Source: Streptomyces hygroscopicus (GTDB lineage: Bacteria > Actinomycetota > Actinomycetes > Streptomycetales > Streptomycetaceae). From it: a DNA stretch of 64,000 nt. Location of the stretch: the NCBI RefSeq assembly GCF_026168105.1, contig NZ_LBMW01000011.1, positions 62,001-126,000 of the forward strand, in the 5' to 3' direction. Under the pieces are notes generated by a model. That model was not told the origin of the DNA, did not search any database, and was given only the letters and a program-made list of their open reading frames with translations. This document shows, piece after piece, positions 1-7,733 of this stretch. A program made the position numbers and the translations under genes. Within the stretch, counting starts at the first letter, position 1. Each line of letters opens with the position of its first letter.

Positions 1-1
1 C

Positions 2-532
2 GGCCAGTTGGTGCGGCTCGGGGACATCGGGTCCCGGTGGCACGGCTTCTTCAGCCATCTGGCGTCCGGGCCGCCCGGGCCGAGGCTGCGGCAGATGCTC
101 GCCCTCTCCCGCGCGGGAGTTCTCGGCTTCCTCGGCGCCGGTATGACCGTCACCGCCGAGGACGGGGTTTTCCGGGCGGCGAGCGCCACCGTGCCCGGCG
201 CGCGCGTAGAGGCCCGCGCACTGGTCGAGGCGCGGCTGCCGCTCCCCACCCTCGAGCGCACCCGCGACCGCCTGCTGCGGCAGCTGTACGCGGACGGGGC
301 CGCCGGCACCGCCGGGGGACTGCTCGCCGTGGACCCCGCCGACGGGCGGGTCCTGGACCGGTCCGGCCGGCCGCATCCGCGCCGCTTCGCGCTCGGACCG
401 CACACCGACGCCCGGGGCTCCGGCGCGTTCACCCGGCCCCGAACCGGCGGGCCCGCCTTCCGGCAGAACGACGCGGCGGCGCGGGCCGCGCTCACTTTCC
501 TGCGCGACCTGTCCTGTCGCGCCGCGGCCTGA
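2..532 (+). CDS. FAD/NAD(P)-binding protein, C-terminal part (5' end outside window)
   Basis: The open frame runs in from the left edge, so only the last ~176 residues are present. The tail (RRFALGPHTDARGSGAFTRP, then a conserved FRQNDAAARAALTFLRD ending) resembles the C-terminus of actinobacterial FAD/NAD(P)-binding oxidoreductases. These often sit beside luciferase-like FMN monooxygenases, and a decayed copy of such a monooxygenase follows here. The dinucleotide-binding motifs would lie upstream, so cofactor binding cannot be seen. The GTG at position 11 is an internal codon rather than a credible start. The family call rests on recall of similar proteins and is moderately sure. Confidence 0.55.
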   Translation, partial: GQLVRLGDIGSRWHGFFSHLASGPPGPRLRQMLALSRAGVLGFLGAGMTVTAEDGVFRAASATVPGARVEARALVEARLPLPTLERTRDRLLRQLYADGAAGTAGGLLAVDPADGRVLDRSGRPHPRRFALGPHTDARGSGAFTRPRTGGPAFRQNDAAARAALTFLRDLSCRAAA

Positions 533-645
533 GCGCGACCGCACCGCCCGCTTCCTGCAACGCCTCCGACGACGACTCCTCCCAGGAACCTCCATGAGTA
601 CGTCACTCACACAGGAACGGCCACGCCCGCCTGCCCGGTTGTGTT

Positions 646-855
646 CGCGGACGCCGGACGCATCGTCACTCCCGAGGCCGTCGCCCCGAGATGGACGAGT
701 TCGTCCGGACGGACGCGGCCGATGGGTTCATCCTCGTACCCCATCTCATGCCGGGCGGACTCGACGAGTACGTGGACCGGGGCGTGCCGTTGCTCCAGGA
801 GCGCGGCGACTTCCGCCCGGAAGGCACGGGAACCACGCTGCGCTCGCACCTCGGG
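646..855 (+). pseudogene. Remnant of luciferase-like FMN-dependent monooxygenase (NtaA/SnaA/DszA type)
   Basis: From 691 one frame encodes a segment ([19 protein letters not shown], then [19 protein letters not shown] to TTLRSHLG at 855) that looks like the C-terminal end of NtaA/SnaA/DszA-family flavin monooxygenases. The residues expected just before it (a GTPE-VA-type segment) appear in a different frame around 670-685, so a frameshift lies between. The catalytic TIM-barrel is missing. An ATG at 594 may be the original start, with most of the gene deleted. The preceding FAD-binding gene fits an old flavin-dependent two-gene unit. I see no intact protein in 533-886. Confidence 0.55.
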
Positions 856-886
856 CCGGCGGATCCGATATGGAAGGGTTCATCAC

Positions 887-1705
887 ATGACGACGGACGC
901 ATCCGACGAGTGGAAGCAGTGGCACGAGCACCGCACCGCACAGGTGTCGGAGCCCTACGGGCCGCTCGCGCTGACGGGCACCTACTGGCTGGAGGACTAT
1001 CCGGAGGGTCGAATTCCGGACATCCCCGGGAACTGGACGGCCGACGAGGACGCGGTGGTGCTGACGGCCGCCGAGGACGACGGCCTGACCGTCGACGGAA
1101 AGCCCTTCAGCGGTGGGATCCGCCTGGACGCCGACCCCGGACCCGTGGCCGCGGCCCGGGTCGCGGCCGGTGGGCGCCGGCTGGCCGTCCTCGTCCGCGA
1201 GGGCGTCTGGGGCGTGCGCGACTACGACCCCGACGCCCCGGGCCGCCGGGCCTTCCAGGGCATCGATGCCACGCCCCACGATCCGCGCTGGTCGGTCGAG
1301 GGGCACTTCACCCCCTACGGCGAGGACCGCACCGTACGCGTGGAGAACGCCGACGGGCGGCACCGCGGGCTCGGTCTCGGCGGTGTGCTCGCCTTCACGC
1401 TCGACGGGCAGGACCTCACCCTCCAGGTGTCGGTCCAGGACGACGGCTCCCTGTGGGCCGTCTTCGCCGACGCCACCAGCGAGGACACCAGCTACCGCTT
1501 CCGGTTCCTGCGGCCGCCGGCACCCGATGCCGACGGGCGTACGACGGTGGACTTCAACCGGGCGCTGCTCCCGCCGTGCGCCTTCGCGGACCATTTCATC
1601 TGCCCCTTCCCGCCGCCGGGCAACACGCTGGGCATCGCAGTCGAGGCGGGGGAGCGGACCCTGCTCCGGAGAAATCCCAGTGCGTCTGGGCCGTCGGTAA
1701 GTTGA
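887..1705 (+). CDS. DUF1684 family protein
   Basis: A 272-residue protein of the DUF1684 family, whose biochemical role is not established. Family features are the N-terminal W-KQWHEHR segment, a central [15 protein letters not shown] segment and the C-terminal block around YRFRFLRPP and [26 protein letters not shown]. It has no signal peptide or membrane segment, so it is probably cytoplasmic. The start at ATG 887 is chosen because GGAAGGG lies about 8 nt upstream; the frame is open further upstream but only through the decayed monooxygenase. The C-terminus lengthens slightly past the conserved [11 protein letters not shown] region. Confidence 0.82.
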   Translation: MTTDASDEWKQWHEHRTAQVSEPYGPLALTGTYWLEDYPEGRIPDIPGNWTADEDAVVLTAAEDDGLTVDGKPFSGGIRLDADPGPVAAARVAAGGRRLAVLVREGVWGVRDYDPDAPGRRAFQGIDATPHDPRWSVEGHFTPYGEDRTVRVENADGRHRGLGLGGVLAFTLDGQDLTLQVSVQDDGSLWAVFADATSEDTSYRFRFLRPPAPDADGRTTVDFNRALLPPCAFADHFICPFPPPGNTLGIAVEAGERTLLRRNPSASGPSVS

Positions 1706-1878
1706 ACGCTGCACGGCCGAAAGGCGCCTTGCGCCGGTCGGCCACGCGGCCGAATACTCCCCCACAGCGCTTGTCAGGGGCACGGCTCGTCCGAAATCCG
1801 GGCAAGTCGCCCCTGGCTGCGCCTCACGGGCCCCAACTCCCCACCCGGGCCCCCGACTTCCCTTGGAGGGAACGAAAA

Positions 1879-2778
1879 GTGAGGATCAAGCGCACCACCC
1901 CCACAAGCGGTATCGCGAGACGGACCCGGCTGATCGCCGTGGCAGCCGGTCTCGTGGCCGCGGCCGCGTTCGCCGTCCCCAGCGCGAGCGCCGGCGAGGC
2001 ACGGACCTTCAGCGCGAACCAACTCACCACGGCGAGCGACTCGGTGCTCAAGTCCGATGTCGCGGGCACCGCCTGGGCCGTCGATCCCAAGACGAACCGC
2101 GTTGTCGTCACCGTCGACAGCAGGGTCTCCCCGGCCGAGATCGCGAAGATCAAGCAGGCGGCCGGGAGCAACGCCGGCGCGCTCACCATCAAGCACACCG
2201 CGGGCAGTTTCAACAAGCTGATCTCCGGCGGCGACGCCATCTACGGCGGCCAGTACCGCTGCTCGCTCGGCTTCAACGTGCACAGCGGAAGCACCTACTA
2301 CTTCCTGACCGCCGGCCACTGCGGGCAGGTGGCCTCCACCTGGTACGCCAACTCCGGCCACAGCACGGTGCTGGGCTCGAACGTCAGCTACAGCTTCCCG
2401 GGCAACGACTACGCCCTGGTGCGCTACACCAACTCCTCGATCGCGCACCCGAGCGCGGTCGGCAGTCAGACCATCACCCGCGCGGCCACCCCGAGCGTCG
2501 GCACGACCGTCTACCGGCGCGGCTCCACGACCGGTACTCACAGCGGCCGGGTCACCGCCCTGAACGCCACCGTCAACTACGGCGGCGGAGACATCGTCCA
2601 CGGCCTCATCCAGACCACGGTCTGCGCCGAGGGCGGCGACAGCGGCGGTCCCCTCTACGCGGGCACCACGGCCTACGGTCTGACCTCCGGCGGCAGCGGC
2701 GACTGCACCTTCGGCGGCACGACCTTCTTCCAGCCGGTCACCGAGGCCCTCAGCGCCTATGGCGTGAGCGTCGGCTGA
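1879..2778 (+). CDS. sprB: Streptogrisin B-like secreted serine protease (S1E), preproenzyme
   Basis: A 299-aa secreted chymotrypsin-like protease, the usual length for streptogrisin A/B precursors. It starts at GTG 1879 behind GGAGGG (8 nt). A twin-Arg-like [19 protein letters not shown] signal peptide is followed by a propeptide, and the mature enzyme begins near [10 protein letters not shown] (about residue 115). The catalytic triad is visible: His in LTAGHC, Asp in [10 protein letters not shown], Ser in GGDSGGPLY. The C-terminus ([17 protein letters not shown]) is very close to S. griseus protease B as I recall it. The frame stays open from 691, but nothing supports translation as a fusion. 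A strong hairpin follows the stop. Confidence 0.93.
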   Translation: MRIKRTTPTSGIARRTRLIAVAAGLVAAAAFAVPSASAGEARTFSANQLTTASDSVLKSDVAGTAWAVDPKTNRVVVTVDSRVSPAEIAKIKQAAGSNAGALTIKHTAGSFNKLISGGDAIYGGQYRCSLGFNVHSGSTYYFLTAGHCGQVASTWYANSGHSTVLGSNVSYSFPGNDYALVRYTNSSIAHPSAVGSQTITRAATPSVGTTVYRRGSTTGTHSGRVTALNATVNYGGGDIVHGLIQTTVCAEGGDSGGPLYAGTTAYGLTSGGSGDCTFGGTTFFQPVTEALSAYGVSVG

Positions 2779-2809
2779 CGCTCCGGCCCCCTTACCGCAG
2801 CCAGCGGCA

Positions 2810-2848
2810 GGCGAGCCCCCGTACCCATGTGGTGTGCGGGGGCTCGCC
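2810..2848 (+). terminator. Hairpin terminator after sprB
   Basis: A perfect 12-bp stem (GGCGAGCCCCCG at 2810-2821 pairing with CGGGGGCTCGCC at 2837-2848) with a 15-nt loop lies about 30 nt after the protease stop. There is no U-tract, which is usual for Streptomyces intrinsic terminators. Confidence 0.8.
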
Positions 2849-2942
2849 CTTGCCCGAGAACCGGCGTTACCGTCGAAGGGCACGCGCGGCACATCCGCGC
2901 GTACTCCCTTGACACGCCTACTTCGGACCCCGGGGGGCCGGC

Positions 2943-3857
2943 ATGGTCGAGGAGCTGGTGACGGCAGGAGTGGCCCTCGCCTCCGGCGGGGCCGTCTGCG
3001 CGATGGCGGCGGCCCGGGTCGTCAAACAGTACGAGCGGGGAGTGGTGTTCCGCCTCGGGCGGCTCAGGCCCGAGGTGCGCGGGCCCGGGTTGACGATGGT
3101 CGTGCCCTTCGTCGACCGGCTGCGGAAGGTCAACATGCAGATCGTGACGATGCCGGTGCCCGCGCAGGAGGGCATCACCCGGGACAATGTCACGGTGCGC
3201 GTGGACGCCGTCGTCTACTTCAGGGTGACCTCACCCGCCGACGCGATCGTCCGGGTCGAGGACTACCGGTTCGCCGTCTCGCAGATGGCGCAGACCTCGC
3301 TCAGGTCCATCATCGGCAAGAGTGAGCTGGACGATCTGCTCTCCAACCGCGAAAGGCTCAACCAGGGGCTGGAATTGATGATTGACAGCCCGGCGGTGGA
3401 GTGGGGCGTCACCATCGACCGGGTCGAGATCAAGGATGTGTCGCTGCCGGAGACCATGAAGCGGTCCATGGCGCGGCAGGCGGAGGCCGACCGGGAGCGG
3501 CGTGCCCGTGTCATCAACGCCGACGCGGAGCTCCAGGCCTCCAGGAAGCTGGCGGAGGCGGCGCAGCAGATGGCCGACACGCCCGCCGCGCTGCAACTGC
3601 GGCTGCTGCAGACCGTGGTGGCGGTCGCGGCGGAGAAGAACTCCACACTCGTGCTGCCCTTCCCGGTGGAACTGCTGCGGTTCCTGGAGCGGGCGCAGCA
3701 ACAGGTCGAGGCGGCACCCCGGCAGGCGGCCGGGGCAGCCCCGGCGGAGCGGCAAGCGGTGCCCCAGGTGGGCGCGCAATCGGTGCGGGAGCAACTCCCT
3801 TCCGTCACTCCCCTTCCGGACTCCGACCCCGAAGGGGCTGGATCCGGACAGGACTAG
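2943..3857 (+). CDS. Slipin (SPFH/band 7, stomatin-like) membrane protein
   Basis: A 304-aa SPFH-domain protein. An N-terminal membrane segment (about residues 5-25) is followed by the band 7 domain with the slipin signature YERGVVFRLGRL, the GPGLTMVVPFVDRL segment and the D-VTVRVDAVVYFRV strand. An Ala/Glu/Arg-rich coiled-coil (about 170-220) and a variable tail come after it. Slipins oligomerise at membranes and scaffold membrane microdomains; the client here is unknown. There is no NfeD/ClpP-type protease partner, although streptogrisin genes lie on both sides. It starts at ATG 2943 behind a G-rich ribosome binding site. Confidence 0.88.
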   Translation: MVEELVTAGVALASGGAVCAMAAARVVKQYERGVVFRLGRLRPEVRGPGLTMVVPFVDRLRKVNMQIVTMPVPAQEGITRDNVTVRVDAVVYFRVTSPADAIVRVEDYRFAVSQMAQTSLRSIIGKSELDDLLSNRERLNQGLELMIDSPAVEWGVTIDRVEIKDVSLPETMKRSMARQAEADRERRARVINADAELQASRKLAEAAQQMADTPAALQLRLLQTVVAVAAEKNSTLVLPFPVELLRFLERAQQQVEAAPRQAAGAAPAERQAVPQVGAQSVREQLPSVTPLPDSDPEGAGSGQD

Positions 3858-4131
3858 ACCTCGCCGGCCGCACAGGGATAACCCTCGCACGGCCTTTGCA
3901 GTGGAAATCGAGTCGGGGCGACCTGTGCGGTCAGGGCGCGCGGGGGGCGCGCCCGTTGGCGCATGCGCGTCCTGAAGTCGACCTTGTGTGCTCCCTGTGA
4001 GCCTCGGAATAGTGGGCGGAACACCATGGGCGCGGACCGGCTGTGACATGCGCCGTTTCCGTATCCCTACGCCTTCCGGCCGTGGCGGTCCCCACAACCT
4101 CCGCGGTCGACCCCCCACAGGAGGACGTGAC

Positions 4132-5211
4132 TTGAAGCACCGACGCATACCCAGGCGGCGGGCCGCCCTGGCGGGCGCGGGTGTCGCCGCGCTGATCGCC
4201 GCAGGCGTCACATTCCAGAACGCGAACGCGAGTGAGACCACGTCGGCCGAGGCGCCCCACACCCTCTCGGTCGCCGCGGCCGGAAAGCTCGCCTCGACGC
4301 TCGGCAAGGACCTGGGCGCCGACTCGGCCGGAACGTATTACGACGCGAACGCGAAGAACCTCGTCGTGAACGTGCTCGACGAGACGGCCGCCAGGACGGT
4401 CGAGGCGGCCGGGGCCAAGGCGAGAATCGTCCAGAACTCCCTGGCCGAACTCGCGGGCGCAAGCATCACGCTGAAGAAGGACGCGACCATCCCGGGCACC
4501 TCCTGGACGACCGACCCCAGGAGCAACAAGGTCGTCGTCACGGCCGACAAGACCGTCTCGGCGGCCGAGTGGGCCAAGCTCACCAAGGTGGTCGGCGGAC
4601 TCGGCGGCAAGGCCGAACTCAAGCGCTCCAAGGGGGAGTTCAAGCCCTTCGTCGCGGGCGGCGACGCGATCACCGGGTCCGGCGGGCGCTGCTCGCTGGG
4701 CTTCAACGTGGTCAAGGGCGGTCAGCCGTACTTCATCACCGCAGGCCACTGCACCTCGGCGATCTCCAGCTGGTCGGACTCCAGCGGCAAGGTGATCGGC
4801 CAGAACGAGAAGTCGGACTTCCCCGGCCATGACTTCGGTCTGGTCAAGTACGCCGCGAACGTCGACCACCCGAGCACGGTCGACCTCTACAACGGCTCCA
4901 CGCAGCAGATCACCAAGGCGGCGGACGCGACCGTCGGCGAGAAGGTGACCCGCAGCGGCTCGACGACCCATGTGCACTCCGGCACGGTCACCGGCCTGAA
5001 CGCCACCGTGAACTACTCGGAGGGCAGCGTCAGCGGCCTCATCCAGACCGACGTCTGTGCCGAGCCCGGTGACAGCGGCGGCTCGCTGTTCGACGGTGAC
5101 GCCGCGATCGGCCTCACCTCCGGCGGCAGCGGCGACTGCACCTCGGGCGGCCAGACGTTCTTCCAGCCGGTCACCGCGGCGCTCGCGGCCTTGGGCGCCC
5201 AGATCGGCTGA
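4132..5211 (+). CDS. sprD: Streptogrisin D-like secreted serine protease (S1E)
   Basis: A secreted alpha-lytic-type protease of 359 aa from a TTG start at 4132, chosen because AGGAGG (4119-4124) sits 7 nt upstream; LKHRRIPRRRAALAG then leads into the signal peptide. The propeptide (to about residue 170) carries repeated Lys-rich segments, and the mature enzyme starts near VAGGDAITGSGGRCSLGFN. The triad residues are His in ITAGHC, Asp in PGHDFGLVKY and Ser in PGDSGGSLF. The overall order matches S. griseus protease D. An in-frame ATG at 4048 would add 28 residues, as in longer database starts. It is a paralogue of the protease 2 kb upstream. Confidence 0.92.
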   Translation: MKHRRIPRRRAALAGAGVAALIAAGVTFQNANASETTSAEAPHTLSVAAAGKLASTLGKDLGADSAGTYYDANAKNLVVNVLDETAARTVEAAGAKARIVQNSLAELAGASITLKKDATIPGTSWTTDPRSNKVVVTADKTVSAAEWAKLTKVVGGLGGKAELKRSKGEFKPFVAGGDAITGSGGRCSLGFNVVKGGQPYFITAGHCTSAISSWSDSSGKVIGQNEKSDFPGHDFGLVKYAANVDHPSTVDLYNGSTQQITKAADATVGEKVTRSGSTTHVHSGTVTGLNATVNYSEGSVSGLIQTDVCAEPGDSGGSLFDGDAAIGLTSGGSGDCTSGGQTFFQPVTAALAALGAQIG

Positions 5212-5246
5212 CCCTCCCGCAGGCCCGGCGAGGTCCCGCTCCCGTA

Positions 5247-5344
5247 CGCCCGGGGGCGGGGCCCTCGTGCGTCGGGAGGCGGGCGCTCGTATGTGCGGGG
5301 GCGGGACTTGTCGTACGTCGGGGGCGGGCGCTCGTATGTGCGGG
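5247..5344. repeat. GC-rich intergenic tandem repeat between sprD and the ECF sigma gene
   Basis: Two nearly identical ~28-bp units (5271-5299 and 5317-5344, core GGGCGCTCGTATGTGCGGG) lie 46 bp apart, with a more degenerate copy at about 5247-5272. They sit directly upstream of the sigma gene and could act in its regulation or fold as hairpins. The function is unknown. Confidence 0.6.
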
Positions 5345-5373
5345 ACGGGTGCCGGCCGAGGGAGAATGGAAGG

Positions 5374-6018
5374 GTGATCTCCCGTAACGGCCGGGCAATC
5401 CCCTGGCGGCGGCGGATCGTATGTACGGGTGTGCAGAGGTTTCGGTTCCCCGTGGGCCGTCTCCCGGACGAGGCTCTGCTGTCCGGGCTGGCCACCGGTG
5501 ACCCGGAGCTCGCGGTCACATTCGTACGGAGGTTCCAGCACAGGGTCTTCGGTGTCGCTCTGGCCGTCACCGGGGATCCGCAGCTCGCCGAGGACATCGC
5601 CCAGCAGACCTTCGAGCGTGCGTGGCGCCATGCACAGATGTACGACTCGCGGCGCGGTTCGGTGACGACGTGGCTGACGACCATCGCCCACAACCTCGCC
5701 ATCGACGCCGTCCGCTCCCGGCGTCCGGAGCCGCTGGCGCCCGAAGACCTCGACGCGGTCCTGGACGTCGTCAGCGAGACACCCGAGCAGCAGGCGCTGG
5801 CGGACGAGGCGTCGTCCCGGCTGCGGGCCGCCGTGGCGGAGCTGCCGCGCGAACAGGCCCGAGCCCTGGTGATGGCGGGCATCTACGGAATGACGGCCCA
5901 GCAGGTCGCCGACTGGGAGCACATCCCGCTGGGCACCGCCAAGACGCGTATCAGGACGGCGATGGGAAAGCTGCGGACCACGCTCGCGTCTCCGAAGCGA
6001 GGCGACCATGACCCATGA
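5374..6018 (+). CDS. ECF-type RNA polymerase sigma factor
   Basis: A sigma-70 family extracytoplasmic-function factor of 214 aa. Region 2 is seen in FVRRFQHRVFGVALAVTGDP with LAEDIAQQTFERAW, and the -10 reading helix in WLTTIAHNLAIDAVR. Region 4 holds the helix-turn-helix MTAQQVADWEHIPLGTAKTRI. The GTG start at 5374 has GAGGGAGA about 8 nt upstream; GTG 5431 is a shorter alternative. It overlaps the next gene by 11 nt, so translation is probably coupled to that anti-sigma factor. Promoter targets cannot be read from the window. The tandem repeats just upstream may be part of its control region. Confidence 0.9.
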   Translation: MISRNGRAIPWRRRIVCTGVQRFRFPVGRLPDEALLSGLATGDPELAVTFVRRFQHRVFGVALAVTGDPQLAEDIAQQTFERAWRHAQMYDSRRGSVTTWLTTIAHNLAIDAVRSRRPEPLAPEDLDAVLDVVSETPEQQALADEASSRLRAAVAELPREQARALVMAGIYGMTAQQVADWEHIPLGTAKTRIRTAMGKLRTTLASPKRGDHDP

Positions 6019-6769
6019 CGTGACCTGCGAGAAGCTACGGGAGATCGGCGCCGAGCTGGCCCTCGGCGTGCTGCCCGCCCGGGAGCGGGCCGAGGCGGTC
6101 GCCCATCTGGACGGCTGCGCGGACTGCCGCGAGTACATCGAACACCTCACCCTCGTGGGCGACCGGCTGATCGGCCTGCTGCCGGGCAGCGAGCCGCCGG
6201 TCGGGTTCGAGAGCCGGGTGGCGCACGCGCTGACGCAGGCGGCGCCGTCGCACGAGGGGCGTTCGCACGCCCGCGGGTCCGGCATCGTGTACAAGGGCGT
6301 GGGGGGCCGGATACGGCTGAGGGCCGCGTCCGCCGTGGCCGCGCTCGCACTTTCCGTCGGGTTCGGCGGCTGGGCGGTCGGCACGGCGATCGAGGGCATC
6401 CTGGCCGGCCCCTCCGGGCCCGCCGAGGTCGCGACGGGCATGCTGTGGGGAGGGCTGACCTCCGCCCGGTCGCTGGGGAAGCCGACCGGTGAGGTCTACG
6501 CCCACCCGGGGTCTCCGGGCTGGGTCTACATGTCCGTCGACCTGGCCGACGCCGGTACCCCGTACAGCGGCAAGGTCTCCTGCCAGCTGACGCGCCATGA
6601 CGGCACCACCGTCAAGGTGGGCAGCTTCACGCTGCACAAGGGATACGGCTACTGGGGGAGCCCGGCCCCGGTCGACCCTTCGGCGCTCACCGGCGCCCGG
6701 CTGACGACGTCCGACGGCTCCGTGCTCGCCACGGCCCACTTCAGGTCGGTTGATCAGGACTTGGCGTAG
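6008..6769 (+). CDS. Zinc-finger anti-sigma factor (zf-HC2)
   Basis: A 253-aa membrane anti-sigma factor that would hold the upstream ECF factor inactive. The N-terminal zinc-binding anti-sigma domain has the HxxxCxxC motif in HLDGCADC (residues about 36-43) with an earlier Cys at residue 7. A single transmembrane segment lies around SAVAALALSVGFGGWAVG (about 112-130), followed by an extracytoplasmic domain of about 120 residues that probably senses the signal. It overlaps the sigma gene by 11 nt. A hairpin downstream separates it from the convergent kinase gene. Confidence 0.87.
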   Translation: MTHDVTCEKLREIGAELALGVLPARERAEAVAHLDGCADCREYIEHLTLVGDRLIGLLPGSEPPVGFESRVAHALTQAAPSHEGRSHARGSGIVYKGVGGRIRLRAASAVAALALSVGFGGWAVGTAIEGILAGPSGPAEVATGMLWGGLTSARSLGKPTGEVYAHPGSPGWVYMSVDLADAGTPYSGKVSCQLTRHDGTTVKVGSFTLHKGYGYWGSPAPVDPSALTGARLTTSDGSVLATAHFRSVDQDLA

Positions 6770-6787
6770 CCCGACGGGTCGCCGAGC

Positions 6788-6817
6788 ATGCGGTGCCCCG
6801 CGAGAGGGGCGGCGCAT
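6788..6817. terminator. Bidirectional hairpin between anti-sigma and kinase genes
   Basis: An imperfect 12-bp stem (ATGCGGTGCCCC, loop GCGAGA, GGGGCGGCGCAT; two mismatches) fills the 49-bp gap between two convergent genes and probably terminates both. Confidence 0.65.
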
Positions 6818-6818
6818 C

Positions 6819-7733
6819 TCAGGTCCGGGCGGCGTGGATCGCCCGCCCCGGGAGCATCGCGCCGAGGGCCCTGGCCACCTCCGGGACCGTGGGACGGGTC
6901 GACGGGTCGTCCCGCAGACAGCCGTCGATGGCCGCGTCGAGAGCGCGCGGCAGGCGACGCCGCGACGCGATCGGCGGCGCAGCTGCCTCGAGCTGCGGAT
7001 ACCAGTCGTCCCGGGCTCCCGGGGCGCTGTCGTCGCCCGCCTCCGCGGTTCGCGTGCCCGAGCTCTCCTCCACCGTTTCTCCGCGGTCGAAGGGCACGTC
7101 GCCGGCGGCCACCTCGTACAGGGTGATGCCGATGCCCCAAACGTCGGCCGCGCTCGACAGCTGTCCGCCGCGCGCCTGCTCCGGTGCGAGATAGCAGAAC
7201 GTGCCCACGCCGGGCGGAGCGGATCCGGGCGGCCTGGCCACGCTGAGGTCCAGCACCTTGGCGTGTCCGCGCTCCACCACGACGTTGGAGGGCTTGAGGT
7301 CCAGGTGCAGCAAGCCCTGACCGTGCAGGTAGTGGACCGCGGAACACAGCTGCACACCGAGGAGTGCCACGTCGAGGGCGGCCGGCCGGCGCCGCAACCG
7401 GTGGATGAGGTGGGACAGCGTCTCCCCGGTCAGGGTCTCCAGGACGACGAGCGGCTCGGGCGACTCGAAGATCTCGTACGCGCGTACCAGGTGCGGATGA
7501 GTGAAGGCCCGCAGCCAACGGCCCTCCCGCAGCAGCCGGTCACGCAGCCGCGCCTCGTCACGCCGGTCCGGACGCACCATCTTGATGACGCACCGGCAGG
7601 CCCGCTCCTCGCTCCAGGAGTCGTACAGGTCAAGCCATCCCGTACGGGCCAGGTGCCCCAGGACCTCGTAGCCCGGGACCGGACGAATGCCCGGATCCAG
7701 GGGCGGGGCCGGTGCCGCCCATGCAACGGTCAT
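6819..7733 (-). CDS. Cytoplasmic Hanks-type protein kinase, operon partner of ABC exporter
   Basis: A 304-aa soluble kinase with no membrane anchor or sensor domain. The ATP-anchoring Lys (RCVIKMV), the catalytic loop HLDLKPSN (HLD for HRD, with Asp, Lys and Asn kept) and the metal-binding Asp in LDLSVA (DLS for DFG) are present, as are the APE-like YLAPEQ and the DVWGIG motif. The glycine-rich loop is degenerate (GHLARTGW). The start at ATG 7733 overlaps the ABC transporter stop by 4 nt (ATGA), so the two are translationally coupled. It probably phosphorylates the transporter or a stress-response partner; this is inference. It lies at the edge of the dormancy-type island. Confidence 0.87.
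   Translation of the reverse strand: MTVAWAAPAPPLDPGIRPVPGYEVLGHLARTGWLDLYDSWSEERACRCVIKMVRPDRRDEARLRDRLLREGRWLRAFTHPHLVRAYEIFESPEPLVVLETLTGETLSHLIHRLRRRPAALDVALLGVQLCSAVHYLHGQGLLHLDLKPSNVVVERGHAKVLDLSVARPPGSAPPGVGTFCYLAPEQARGGQLSSAADVWGIGITLYEVAAGDVPFDRGETVEESSGTRTAEAGDDSAPGARDDWYPQLEAAAPPIASRRRLPRALDAAIDGCLRDDPSTRPTVPEVARALGAMLPGRAIHAART

Noticed and set aside
691-2778. Continuous 695-codon open frame running from the monooxygenase remnant into sprB
   Set aside because: The middle part is antisense or off-frame to DUF1684 and has no protein character. The protease has its own ribosome binding site and signal peptide at 1879.
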